Assembly: GCA_020740775.1 (NCBI GenBank)
Contig: JAHEWK010000013.1
Coordinates: 1,550,001 to 1,614,000, forward strand
Length of the DNA stretch: 64,000 bases
From: Ilyonectria destructans
Taxonomy: Eukaryota; Ascomycota; Sordariomycetes; Hypocreales; Nectriaceae
Reading direction: 5' to 3'
Both the position numbers and the translations under genes were made by a program. Below the pieces are notes generated by a model. The model worked only from the letters and a program-made list of their open reading frames with translations, ran no database searches and was not told where the DNA came from. This document shows positions 12,753 through 23,838 of this stretch, piece by piece. The first letter of the stretch is position 1, and each line of letters opens with the position of its first letter.

Positions 12753-15700
12753 CCAGGTTGTGACACTGCGACAAGCTACATTAGTGCAGAAGTGATTGGA
12801 AGGCACGGAAGGAAAGTTTCCGTATCCTGGTGCTGCCTTCCACCTTGGATCGTCTATCCATTGCTGACCGAAACAACATGTCAATGCCACCCACTTCTCT
12901 TCACCGACTCGCTAAATCAGGGCACCTCAATATGTCCCTGGAGTAGGTAATCAAACCCTCTCACGTCATTGCCTGATTCTGATCCTTTTACGACGGCCTG
13001 GCGTGACAATGCCGCTGAGCGGCAGGGCCTCACCGAGCGGTCAGAGTCAATCAATTTCGCCTGGTGGATACACAACAGCAGCCTCAGTTGTGATGTGTCT
13101 TTCAGCCGTCCCCTGCCTGGCCGTCTCTCCTCGGGGCCCCGTGTTCGCACTCCATGCTCGTTTCTCCCCGCGCCCAGATCGGCTGGAGCGACAAATGAGA
13201 AAACAGATCTCCCTTTCCGGCCCAATCATCTGCCGCTTATTTCGGCCTCGGCGTGGCATCTATCTCCTATCCGTCGTTGGCTTGAATGGGTTTGCAACAC
13301 AGTTCGTGTAAGAGAAATCCGGCCGAGCGAACGGAGGCTTCGCCGCGATCAAGGAGCCAGCCTCCACGCCAGCACCCCACATGGAGCTGCAGCCACGGCC
13401 AGGGTGGTCTGGACATCCGTGCGACGCCGCCTGGAACGTTAAACCTAATGGACATGGGTGAACTTGACGTCCAACTTGCGACACCAATCATGGCCCGTCA
13501 TTTTCAAAGCCAGCGCCGCCGATGTCGCGCTCACGCCCAATCCCGAAGGATGAGCCATGTGCTGCGCTGGCCCGGGAAGCCATTGACGTACAGGTGCTGC
13601 GCGGGGGAGCTAGATGCGCTTATGATTCGTCCGCAACTCAATCTCCATGGTCCATCGGCCTGCAACTGAAGTCGACGCGCCCGAAAAGCTGGATGCCCAT
13701 CGGCGCCGGTGGTGAGATTCCAGCGAGTCAGGACCAAGATGTGTGCCCTACGCCTCAACACACCCCTACAGACATGCACCAGACATGTGCTACGGGACTT
13801 GCTCGCTTGCACACCCTTACGTTGCGAAAAAGCTTCCATTTCACCAGGGTATCAAGCAAGCACAGCGCAGCCGGGTTAGGTTTTGCTGGTGGAACAGGGT
13901 TTCGGGGCTGCAGACGTAGTGTTGGTCCTTGGATTTACTCTCGCCTCACATCGTCCGCGTTTCTGGCGGTATCGAGACGGCGGACAGCGTTATTAACAGA
14001 CGACACGGTGTCGCAGCTCATAATGGATCCCTCGCTGTCGCCTCACCTGGCGGATCTTCGGCCAAAAAGGCCAAACAAGCCGAGCATCCACCTCGGGCTG
14101 CTGGCGTGAGGAGCAGGCCACTCGTACTGGTGTGATTTGGGATCCAACCAGAGGCAGAGCCTGGATGATGGGCCTGCCATGGCGAATGAAGGGCAGCCAG
14201 CCAGGGTTCACCAAGAATACGTTTTTCCTTGTCAGCTTGGCCGTGGAGGTTGGCGGCCAAACTGACGTCGGACAAGTCTGCCATCTCACACCATTATCGC
14301 ACAGTCAAAACATGGACATCAAAAAATTGGGGGGCACGGCCAATCACGGGCCTGGCGTTAAGATGCCTTCTCTTATCTCGCTCCAACCAACGCTGGCCGT
14401 CCCGCCCTAGCCCGCCTCTTCGCGCGTTTCTACACTAAAACGGAAGAAGCTCGTGCCGGAGACTCATCGGCAACCAGGGTGCAGATCGTCTAGTGGGATT
14501 TAGTCTGCGCCATCGCACAGATGCACTGTCTCACCACGGGCTCGGGAGTCCTGCGCAGGCGCGGTGCTGCCCTGCCCTGCAACATCCTGCGAGGTTCTTG
14601 TGCAGGAAGACGTCACTTCTTTGGGAAATTTGAACCGACAAGGCGATTCGTCCATCAAAGATGGGGTTGAGATGAGGGTTGCGTCCCCTTGACCAGGCTA
14701 TGCCTGCTACGCCCCAGGCCGCTTGTAGGTATGTTGTGCACCAGCCGACGGATAATTACTTACCAAACACACCCACGTGTGGCATGTCATAAATCCAAAC
14801 CTCTCCTAGCATATATGTTGTCCTCTGGGGCAGGCATCTGCCTCGTTAAACCGGATCTCGTTCCTACTGCCCCGAGGTTCGTATATATGGTTCTACCGAG
14901 CTCTCGATCACTCGACCCAGGCGGTGTTCGCCCTCCGCCGCCATGGGATGCCATGGGGATGACGATGAGGATCATGACAACTTCCCGAGCCCCATATCCT
15001 CCACATCATGTCCATTCTTTCCCGCTGTCCGTGAGTTGCTTGCCCGTTCTCCCTAGCGCCGTGCCAGGGTCTTATCTCTCGCCTCCGTTCTGCAGAAACG
15101 GCGCCCGCTCAATGCTTAGATAGGCGCAAATCAAGTCGAGGCATTATAAATATGAAAGGAGCGACTGCTCAAGCGGAGCCCGTCCAGAGTGGAGGAGGTT
15201 GAATTCGGGCAATTGTGAGCGGCCGAGGTCGGCGGTGCTAACATCAAATCGCATTTGCATGGACGTTACGGAGGTGCGGAGCAGACTCAGTCGACTGAGG
15301 ACCACAGCTCGGCCGCTATCTGAATTCCGCGCAAGAAACGCCGTTCCCTCGTTACGCGGACCTCGGCGGCACCCACTGGCCGACTGCCCGCCTGCCCGCC
15401 TGCGTCGTTCTGCCTGCATTCTCCGAGACGGCCGATCCCGAATTCTCCCGACATCCTCCCACCGTTCAACGTTACTCTTAACCCCGACCCCCTACAGAAC
15501 TGGCCCTGGCCGTTTGCAGAAGGACCTAGCGCACGAGCGGGAGCGTGGCTGCAGGAGGCAGGAGAGTAGCGACAAGGCAGCACCACCACTGAGCGCCTTC
15601 ACTTACCTCACGAAATGAATAACTCTTCCGCCGTTTGGAAACGGCCTGCGCGGCGGTGGCGACAATTCCATGGGCTTGGCCCAAAGCGGTGAGGAGACAT

Positions 15701-16165
15701 GCAATTTCAGAGACAACAAGCCGGATCGTTGCCTCACTTCATTTCCGCGAAACAGCAGACCATCCTGTCACCCAGCACGTAGCACTCAGGACTCGGCCCA
15801 GCACCCTTCGGCAAACGAAAGTGATCCCCAAGCCGCTCCAGCCGCTGCAACGGGGTTACCCCCATTCGGAGCCAAGGTCTAGACCCAGAACTCCGTCCTA
15901 ACCCATCATCGTAGTCATTCCGCCACTCGACCAATGCGAGACTCGGGCATTCGAATTACAAGTTTCTGGACAAAATCATGACGGACTTTCAGTGTCGCCA
16001 TTTTTACAGGGGCGCATGTTGGCTCGCGGCTATTACGCGCGACCCCGCGCCTACCGCGTGACCTGCCCCGCATCTTGTTGTCCTCATGGCACCCCGGCGC
16101 TCTATTACGAAACCACCAACCTGCACCCACGCGTCTGCCGCTGAACGCGTGCTGGAGCTGGCCAA

Positions 16166-17284
16166 ATGTTCACCACACTCCCAGATTTTACCCCGCGAGA
16201 TGTATGGTTCCTTTGGTATCGCATCACACCGTTTCGTCATCTGACACTCGTATAGTCGCATTCCTTGTGGTATAGGTCTTCTCGCAGCCCATTGACTCCA
16301 CCAGGACCTGTCGACAACCATCACCACGGAGACCCCCACAGCCACCATCATGGCAGCAACCACTCGCGCCAACGTGGTCACGCTCTCGAGCGCTCCGCCC
16401 TCGCTCGCCTTGCTGCAGACGAGCAGTACATGCAACGGAGACGACTGAATGTCCAGAATTACGGCAGCGGCTGGCTGAGGCCCCCTGGTGTACCCAAGAC
16501 ATTACATCAGCTGCGCGAGGAGAAACGAGAACAAGAAGAGCACCAGGAAGCGATGCGTCGGGAACAGCTGGCCCAAGAACTTGCGGAGGCAGAGGCAGAG
16601 GCCAACCCGGAGAATGGAATGATGGATGACGTCCAATTGGATGGCGCCCAGGACCTAGATGACGAGATTCCAGATGCCGATGATGAGTTTGGATTGCACG
16701 ACGATGATGATGACGATGACGAAGAAGAGGATGAGGACGATCTAGACGAGGACGAGGGTGGTGAGGCTGAGGAAGATGCAGACGAATCGGTTTTGAGAGA
16801 AGAGCGGCAAAACGACCTCATGGCTGCACGCATGAGGATGAACGACGATGCCTTCCGAGAAGCCCTCGCTCGCGGAGACCCCGACGGGGAAGGCATTTAC
16901 GGTGGGGATGAGGAGATTGAAGAGGAAGAGCAAGGCCATATGTTAGATGAGGACGACTTCGCCCAAGAGGGAACGGACGACGGTCTGGGCGTGGACATGG
17001 ACGCGGATCTTGACGACGACATTCCCGAGGCTGAGAGCGGCGGCTACGAGCACACCGACTCCGAGGCCGAGTTTACGAGTAGCAGTGAAGAGCAGGACGA
17101 CGACGATGAGGATGATGCCGACATCAGCTTCGCGCCTCGCTCTGCCGCCCTCGCACCGCCGCAGTCCCCAACCCTCCAAGGCCGCTCGAGCATCGGCCGT
17201 CCCAGCATGGACCTAAGCAATCTCCTCTCCCAGGATGGCAGCAGCTTCATGGAAAGTAGCCCTGCCGGTCGCCGCGGCCGCTAG
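16166..17284 (+). CDS. apc15: Anaphase-promoting complex subunit 15 (Apc15/Mnd2-like)
   Basis: Two exons, 16166-16201 and 16256-17284, joined in phase 0, give 354 aa. The 54-nt intron (GTATGG..TATAG with a CTGAC branch site) carries an in-frame stop, so splicing is needed; it joins MFTTLPDFTPRD to SHSLWYRSSRSPL, the N-terminal motif of fungal Apc15 proteins. A conserved block follows, RRRLNVQNYGSGWLRPPG at residues 73-90, then a charged helix rich in E, Q and A that is likely a coiled coil. The rest is strongly acidic, with D/E runs in the middle. Apc15/Mnd2 belongs to the APC/C ubiquitin ligase and affects turnover of checkpoint and Cdc20-type activators. The acidic tail is long compared with animal Apc15 but usual in fungi. 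The first exon is short and inferred. Confidence 0.85.
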
Positions 17285-17722
17285 TAATGACCTGTACGAC
17301 ATAGACCGGAAGACACCCATAGAGTGTTCAATATACCCATACCACGTTTTCCTCGTTATTAATACAAACGAAAGGATTCAATCCACATATGTCCTTCATA
17401 CAGGAGTGCTGTTATTCGCTCACATTGTACAAAACGAGATGGGTGATATAAAGACTTCGCCTGGCTTGTGTGTACGAAGAACCCGTGAGATGTCAAGGGA
17501 GGTACTCATATTGCTAAGAGAATAAATATAAATGGCCCAAATATTATATAAACAATCTCCTATAGTTATTAATACAGGGTTGGTTAAAAAATATCGTTCT
17601 TCTTTTATTCTTTCGTTTTTTGAGAGACATGCCATGTATCCCCATCTTGAGACATCCAAATACGCACCAGCGACTAAATTAGGGAGTTGACAAATGAAAT
17701 CTTAACACTAAGTTTCCTCAAT
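17285..17722. other. 3' region between convergent APC15 and small gene
   Basis: AT-rich sequence of about 440 bp between two convergent genes. It probably holds the 3' untranslated ends of both. No other gene is seen. Confidence 0.5.
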
Positions 17723-18017
17723 TCACTCTTTCTTCTGATCGTCGTCGCTGGAACACAAGACGCTGTGTATAGCCTAAATGGTGTCAGACTCCAAACGACG
17801 CATCACTAGGGCGGGAGGCTGTTGAAATCGAAACCGTCATTATGCTAATTACCAATATAAGAATACCAAAATGAGATCAACTTACCTCCAGCTCCCCTGC
17901 CACTTTGACAGAGAGTTCATCCGTGAGTGGGTCGTCGAATGGAAGAAAAGAGGATTCACTTTCGGTGGTGCTGTACGGTCCATCCAGAGTGTAGATCATG
18001 GCCGATGCAGTCGACAT
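17723..18017 (-). CDS. Probable small spliced gene, unrecognised product (at least 60 aa)
   Basis: Exon 18017-17886 starts ATG and reads MSTASAMIYTLDGPYSTTES onward for 44 codons to a canonical GTAAGT donor. An acceptor TTTAG joins it in phase 0 to 17773-17723, ending SSDDDQKKE and stop. The product is 60 aa, acidic, with no signal peptide or membrane segment. The frame may extend upstream: a 57-nt intron (18075-18019) would join in phase to a frame ending DDPAKQLASNFLSLPG, and a further intron could reach an ATG at 18343. That longer form needs weaker splice sites. I do not recognise the family. It lies convergent to APC15. Chance is not excluded, but matching phases over two or three exons favour a real gene. 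Confidence 0.4.
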
Positions 18018-19883
18018 TCTGCGTCTTTTCTATCAAGTAGTGCTGGACAGCAACCACACTGGCAAGGCTCTTTACCCGGGTAACGACAAGAAATTCGAAG
18101 CCAACTGCTTAGCCGGATCATCGGGGACGACTGTAGTAGTAACGCGCTCAGCCACAGTCTTGTTGATAGTGGTACTAGTTTTACAGGCTTTGGTGATTTC
18201 CGTTTGTCGCTTTCTCCCAAGCAAGTAGCAGTGGTTCACTATCGCCAGCAATTTTGGCTCCCTGTTTATCACCCGCGCGTTCCTCTTCCTCCTCTACTCT
18301 TCTTTTTCCTTTCCCTCCACTCCTTTAAATCCACCGCGACCATACAGAGCCAGAGGGGATAGATTTAAAATGGCGGGCTGTATCTCATCATGCTTATCAG
18401 AGAGGAGCTCATCCCACCCACCACTACCGGACCATATCTCGAGGTGGGTTTAGTCATTGGAGATGGCCCGAAGTGATATAGTACAAGATGAGGCGCAAAG
18501 AAGAGATGTATCTTGCGCTGCAACGGCAGTGCAATAGAAGTGTTTATTCACTTCGTCGACTACTCAGGCCAATTTCTACGTGGTTGGTCACCCTCAAGAT
18601 GGCGGCTCAACTCGTTCACCATCAAAGTTAGAGACATTTTCTTCTACCTAGAGTTCTAGCAGAATGTCAACGGCAAGATCCCAATCAAGAAGAAGCGAAA
18701 AAAGCAAAGGAACGAGTAGGACAAATGCCGTAGGGGATCAACGACGGCTATTCACGTAAGTAGAGGAAAGGTTATGCGAGAATGAGAATAGGCCCAACAG
18801 CCTAACCGCTCAGCAATTTTGCCCTCGCATTCGACTCTGACTTTCCAAGCCATCTTATTTCTACGCAGCAGCACATTTGGGCAGCGTAGAATTTTGAGAC
18901 AGCAGCAAGGTCAATTCCCCAGCTATATGGCTCAAAATCAAGTTTGCGAATGTTTAGCTACTAATCAGAATCGCTTCTAAAAAAACCCATAATCCTTAGA
19001 CAATAATAACTATGATCCTTAGACAGCCGTAACCATAATTCTTAGACAATAATAACTACAATCCTTAGACAGTAATAAACCCCGTAGTGTTTATTTTTCA
19101 TTTCTTCGCTTGTTATCTAGATAATCCCTTCCCCTTATTAACATCTAAGGCTCATACACATAAACCCAACGGAGGTACATTATTCAAGGTGATGCATCCT
19201 TCAAAAGCCATATATAATACGTGTACGTGCGATTAACATCCAAGAAAAGATGCAAAGTAGTCACTCAAAAAGACAAGCCTCTGAAACTAAGAGAGAATTC
19301 CCCCAACAACCACATCTTAATAGATGCCGTCAAGGCTCTCATATCAAGTTAGCATCTAGTTCTTAACGCCTCGTCCGTAACGGACGGCCTGAAGCGCGGG
19401 TTGCACATATCGGAGATCAAATTTAGAAAGAGTTCCACAGGTCTTTCCCAGTTATTAATATAAAAAAGGTCTTCAAACCCCCGTCTGTCCTTTATATCAA
19501 AGAAACAAATGCCAAACATAACATGCGCTGTGGCGGGTAATACTAATATTACAATCTTTGTACGGTGACAGAACGTCGTTGTCGTGCTTTTCCTCCAAGG
19601 GCGCAGCCCTTGATCCCGTATTACCATGATGCAAAAGGCGGTTGAAAATCGTCAAAACTCCCGTACCAACAACGCCGTCCGAGAATGCATCCATAAATGC
19701 CAGCTATCGTCTTTCCGTCTCTGCCGAGGCGTCCGCTCCACTTCAGGATGCTCCTGTCCATTTATCTAGGCCGCGTTCCTCCTTTGTCTCGTTTCGGTAA
19801 GTCGCCGAGGTGATGCTGGGTCTCCCATCGTCGTCTCGAGTGCGTCGAAGGGTGTGTGTTGCGTGTCGTGGTGGTTGTGCAGT
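18018..19883. other. AT-rich intergenic region with tandem repeat
   Basis: About 1.9 kb between the small gene and the BET1 3' end. It includes possible upstream exons of the small gene (to 18343), a 23-bp tandem repeat, and AT-rich DNA from about 18950 to 19330. One weak spliced frame at 18664-18980 is listed under findings. No other gene is supported. Confidence 0.5.
18992..19081. repeat. Tandem repeat, 4 x 23 bp
   Basis: Units start at 18992, 19015, 19038 and 19061, each beginning ATCCTTAGACA or ATTCTTAGACA. Units 1 and 3 are nearly identical (ATAATAACTA in the second half), while unit 2 differs there and unit 4 is slightly short. The regular 23-bp period is clear. It lies in AT-rich non-coding DNA. 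Confidence 0.9.
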
Positions 19884-20530
19884 TTAAAATAGCCAGACGT
19901 ACAGGAAGAGCATGATGACTGCGGAAAAAAAGGCAATCCAGACTTTCCAGCTCACACCGGTGCGCTCAGCCATCACCAACATGCGGTTCATAGTGCCGCG
20001 GAGGCGTAGACGGGTCGAGTCGAAGGAGTCGTTCATCTTCTCGGCAAGGGCGGAGGAGTCGCGAATTTCGTCGCCGATAGCAACCGTCATCTGCATTGCA
20101 TATGGTCAGTCCTCATCCTCTTTCACATGTCCAGCGGTACCAGAACTCCATGTCGTCGCAAGTGGTTCCTCTGGTAGTGACCCGGTTGTGTTGCGTGGTA
20201 GGTGACGACAAGGGGCAAACTCACAGTCTTCAAGATCTTGACTTTGCCAAGGATGCCCTCCACCTGCGCATCGTTCTGACTCTCCAGCTCGTTCAAAACC
20301 GCATCGCTATACTGGCCCCTGCGGTTTGGCGTCGCCGGCCGAAAGCCCTTGCCACCGTTGGCGTCGAGGCCGCCATTGCTCGCCGGCGCCCCGTAACCGC
20401 CATATCCATACCCGCGACTCGGGCTCGCGCTGACGGGTCGCCGGGCCCCGTCCCCCGTGTAGCCGTCGAAGAGCGCACTGCGCGAGTCGCGCTGGTGCAG
20501 AGACGACGCGCCAAACCTGTTGATCGCCAT
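19884..20530 (-). CDS. bet1: Bet1-type Golgi/ER SNARE
   Basis: Two exons, 20530-20225 and 20090-19884, joined in phase 0 (KILKT to MTVAIGDEIR) give 170 aa. The N-terminal part is G/S-rich and probably disordered. The SNARE helix runs from about residue 80 to 150 and contains LESQND and the Bet1-like GDEIRDSS. A single C-terminal helix, WKVWIAFFSAVIMLFLYVWLF, anchors the protein in the membrane. Yeast Bet1 shows the same order, with the matching GDEIR and MARRSGIS-like segment (MAERTGVS here). Bet1 acts in vesicle fusion between ER and Golgi. The donor is GTGAGT and the acceptor ATGCAG. A Sft1-type SNARE is the alternative, but Bet1 fits better. Confidence 0.9.
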
Positions 20531-21551
20531 GGTGGTTAGTCGCTGGTCTGCGGTGACGTACAGGAGGGGAGATGGATGCGCTAGACGTACCTTTGCGCCA
20601 TGGCCGGGCGGGAAACGTGTTGGTCAGAGGGAGACGATGGAAGATGGCTGGACCGGACCAGGGAAGAGCAAGAGAATAGGAAAGGGAGAGGATGAGCAAA
20701 ATTTCGAGGGGGCTCGCGAATCTGGAGTTTTGGGTTGGGATAGGCAGGATAGGCAAGATAGGAATAGACACGAAACCCTGTCGTTTTCCGAACAGGCTAG
20801 GTGTTCGCTCAGCGTTCCGATGGGCCGCCATTATCCATTTATTAGGGGGGAGGGGCGCTCAGGGAGGGGTGTCCCGGCGGCCACAGCTGCCGAGGTACCT
20901 GTCTTACCGCCTTACCGCCTCGTGTCCAGAGGTACCTTGCAGTCGTCCAGTGCTCATCCTGGCCGTGCCGTCGCCGGTCCAATGGCATCGAGGCCAACGC
21001 CACCCGGTCTTGATGGACGAAATCGACATGGCACTGGCTAGAACTCTATGGATTTTTCAAGGTGCCGAGTCCGCAGCGTCGGGATGGGAGACGTGCGTTA
21101 GCCTGAGCGACTTCGTTGTGCGAGCATGAGACCGCTGAGATGTGCTGCAGGGAGCCTACGGATGCTCGAAACGGCAGCACTAATCTGTCGCGGGTTGCAT
21201 CCATTCACAGTCGTGCACGGCACTCACTGCTGCTTGCACGCCACTACGTTCATCGCCATTCGTCAGGCTACTTGTCACAGACCCGAGGGGCTTGCATCTG
21301 TTGTGTATGCCTTTCAATTGCTCGTTGCATATTATAGATACCAAGCTAAAGTACCATGCAAAGCAGATAGTCCTAGAGGTGGTCGATGATATCCACGTTT
21401 CTGAGGTATCCGCCTAGATCCTAATCCTGGATCCAAGCAAGGCAGCATATCCATTGCATCCCCATGCTTTTGTTACCAGTTCATAATGCCATTCCTTCAT
21501 CCATCAAACTGCATACGCATGCCTGCCATCGTCAATTCCATCTGACCCTGT
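20531..21551. other. Intergenic region between BET1 and CHZ1
   Basis: About 1 kb holding the BET1 promoter and the CHZ1 3' end. A short GGATAGGCA-type repeat lies near 20737-20762. No gene is seen. Confidence 0.5.
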
Positions 21552-22003
21552 TTAGTCGGACATCTTGACATCCTCATCCGGGGGGTGGAAGTCCTCGTCC
21601 TCCTCCTCGTCGTAGTCGTCCTCGGGGTGCTCCTCGGCGGCCTTGGCGAAGTCGATGGTCTGACCACGGGTGCGGCGTCCGCCATCAACAATGTTGTTCA
21701 GGTCAATCTCCTCCATGCCGTCCTCCTCTGTGCCTACGTGGTTAGCATAGGTCCAAGTCTAAGAGATGCCGAGAGGCGCATACCGGGCTCAGGAACCTAA
21801 AGGTCTTATGTTAGCAACTGCGCAAACACCATAACGGGGGTTCAACTAACCTCCTCATCGTCATCATCGTCATCCTCATCGTCGTCATCCTCGTCCATGG
21901 CAGCGTCCTCGGCAGGGAAGTCGGCAACAGCCTTGCCCTTGCCCTTGCTCTCAGCAAAGGCCTCCTCGTTGGACTGGGGGATGGTGGTGCCGTTATCAGC
22001 CAT
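21552..22003 (-). CDS. chz1: Histone H2A.Z-specific chaperone Chz1
   Basis: Three exons, 22003-21851, 21796-21784 and 21733-21552, give 115 aa. The middle exon is only 13 nt (GTTCCTGAGCCCG), flanked by TTTAG and GTATGC, and keeps phase (0 then 1). The N-terminal half ends in a long D/E run. After the microexon comes EEDGMEEIDLNNIVDGGRRT and TRGQTIDFAK, the CHZ motif that binds H2A.Z-H2B dimers, then an acidic tail. Chz1 is a nuclear chaperone that delivers H2A.Z-H2B to chromatin for exchange by SWR1. Without the microexon the frame is lost, so it is required. The small size and charge pattern fit the family. Confidence 0.88.
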
Positions 22004-22709
22004 CTTAGCGGTGTGTAGAAGACTTGCTGTGGGGAAGTATTCGAGGGACGAAGTTGTGGGGTTCTGCGGAGAGAAGAATTGGGAGGTGGTTTATGCAAGA
22101 GTGAGAGTGAAGATGCGCTTGAAATGGGGGTGAGCTCCAGGTGGACTCGGGGACCGGCGCTTGCGACCAGCTTTTAAAGAAGGCGCATGCGACGCCCAGC
22201 CGATCTTCTCATAGCAACCGCTCTAGTCCCGATTTGAGCTAGCGCTATGTGAGCACTGTGCTTTTTCCTAGTCACATGCACAAGCACGTGAGCGGAACTG
22301 GTTCACAATAGGTGTCTCTGAACAAGAACAATAGATCCAATATTGAACTGGAGGGCATTGTTTGAAAAGGCAATATTCTATGTCTCAAGGTCAAATTAGA
22401 CATCATTCCGGACATGCGAGACTTATTAGGCAGGCCAGCTGAGCATCAATGAAGCTCAACTCTATTCACACCTGCACCCCAAGCTAGGTACTCAATGAAC
22501 AGAATCAGGGTTGGAAATACCAATGACAAAGAGAGAGAAGCCAGTTCATTCTCTATCCTTGGTTCCCCGGCCCTCGGATCTACGACCGCTCTTTCATCGC
22601 ACCGCTGAATGGGCAATGAAGAATGCAGAGAGCTGCCGCCTCCAAGTTTGGCAATGAGAGAATTCGTATTCTCGACGGTATTTGATTAAAGCTGTTTGGA
22701 AATGCATGT
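22004..22709. other. Intergenic region between CHZ1 and EMC10
   Basis: About 700 bp containing the CHZ1 promoter and the EMC10 3' end. I see no gene or repeat in it. Confidence 0.5.
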
Positions 22710-23332
22710 CTATTTGTCGCCACCTCCGGCCATCGTCATAACCACTACAATACCAAGAACCCACCAGTACCTGTATTGTCGTTAGCATGGCATCTCTAGA
22801 ATGGACGATTCTGCACTTACTTCTGCAGGAGCGTCTTCTCCGGCTCCTCTCCCACCTTCTTCCCCTCGGGTGACAGCACCACCGGCTTGTTCAGCTCCGG
22901 CTGTTTCCCCTTAGTCGCCGTCAACACCACCACCTTGGGCCCAAAGTCGCGCGTCTGGCCCGCGTCAATCTGCACGCCCTTGTACGCTGCGCTGCGCACC
23001 TCGCCCTCCTCATCCACCGACAGTAGGATGTTGGGTGCGTAGCCCTTGTCAAAGTTGTCCACGCTCGCCGCCGTGGTGCCGGAGATCCACTGCCCCGACT
23101 TGGTGTCGTACAGGCCGATGCGCACGAGGGACGCGCCCTCAGGTAGCTCGGGAGCTTCGTAGGAGATGACTTGCGACGAGGAGGCGGCGGCCGGGTCGTA
23201 GGCGACTTCAGCGAGCGGCTGGGGGTCGGGCGTTGAGGCGTGGATGGGCTGGATATAAATTTGGGCGGTGCGCTGTTCGGCAGCGACAAGCGCCGCTGCG
23301 CAAAGGCTGGATATGAGGGTCGTGAACCTCAT
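22710..23332 (-). CDS. emc10: ER membrane protein complex subunit 10 (Emc10-like)
   Basis: Two exons, 23332-22821 and 22770-22710, give 190 aa. The protein starts with a signal peptide (MRFTTLISSLCAAALVAAEQ), has a lumenal beta-rich domain (YEAPELPEGASLVRIGLYD, KSGQWISGTTAAS), and ends with the helix YWWVLGIVVVMTM and a short tail AGGGDK. That order, including the aromatic start of the last helix, fits fungal EMC10. The EMC inserts and folds membrane proteins at the ER. The unspliced frame would stop just before the helix, so the small second exon (61 nt) is needed to anchor it; intron retention would give a soluble form. The donor is GTAAGT and the acceptor ATACAG. Confidence 0.85.
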
Positions 23333-23838
23333 TGTGAAACGCTGCCGGATTGACCTCCGTGGTTTTCACTCGTGGGTGATATGAGGTTGGATAGGTCGCA
23401 GCGTCGATAATGGAAGACGACACCTGGGCATGGAGCTCTACGGCGGTAATATATCGGCTAAACTTCAGGACCTCAACACCCCGACTCCAGCCTCTACACC
23501 AACAATGGAACATGCGCTCTTACGGGGATAAATTGTTCTCAATTTCCAATAGACGTCAAATCCTATACGATGCTTGAGTCTAGGTGGTTCTGCCTCCCGT
23601 GTTTGTGTGTACAGATGCTCCCTCGCTCTACCCTATGATGCTGTCCAAATCAAATCAAAATCACCCCAGTTCCAGACGCCGGTTATGTGCTGTCATGCAA
23701 GATCCACCGCGGTCCCTCATGGTAGTATCCGCTCTCTTCGAGTCTCGCCGGAATAGCCAGTAGTAGCCTACTAGCAGACCGTACCTTGGGCCGATCAGGC
23801 CACATCTAATGTACCATCATCGTTAGGTCCAAGGGGTA
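23333..23838. other. Intergenic region between EMC10 and the Pho80-like gene
   Basis: About 500 bp between two tandem minus-strand genes. It presumably holds the EMC10 promoter and the upstream gene's 3' end. No gene is seen. Confidence 0.5.

Larger units (their letters stand above)
9544..16165. other. Gene-poor region upstream of GLT1 and APC15
   Basis: About 6.6 kb between the GLT1 start (minus) and the APC15 start (plus), with no gene I can recognise. It contains two GATA motifs at 9851-9873, a pyrimidine-rich tract on the minus strand at about 10660-10745, short (GACGAGG) repeats near 11140-11165, GGGCTCCA repeats near 11452-11475, an (ATCC) microsatellite, and the TACGTAC minisatellite. 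Frames of 100-200 codons occur but look like chance frames in GC-rich DNA: they often lack an ATG and have no coherent domains. Confidence 0.5.

Noticed and set aside
13522..14109. 195-codon plus-strand frame in the gene-poor region
   Set aside because: Composition is unremarkable, with no motifs, no convincing splice partners, and competing frames on both strands.
15605..15760. Minus-strand open stretch ending in a GTAAGT donor (VVSEIACLLTALGQAHGIVA)
   Set aside because: No in-frame ATG and an upstream stop. The possible acceptors do not lead to a longer frame, so it remains an isolated open stretch.
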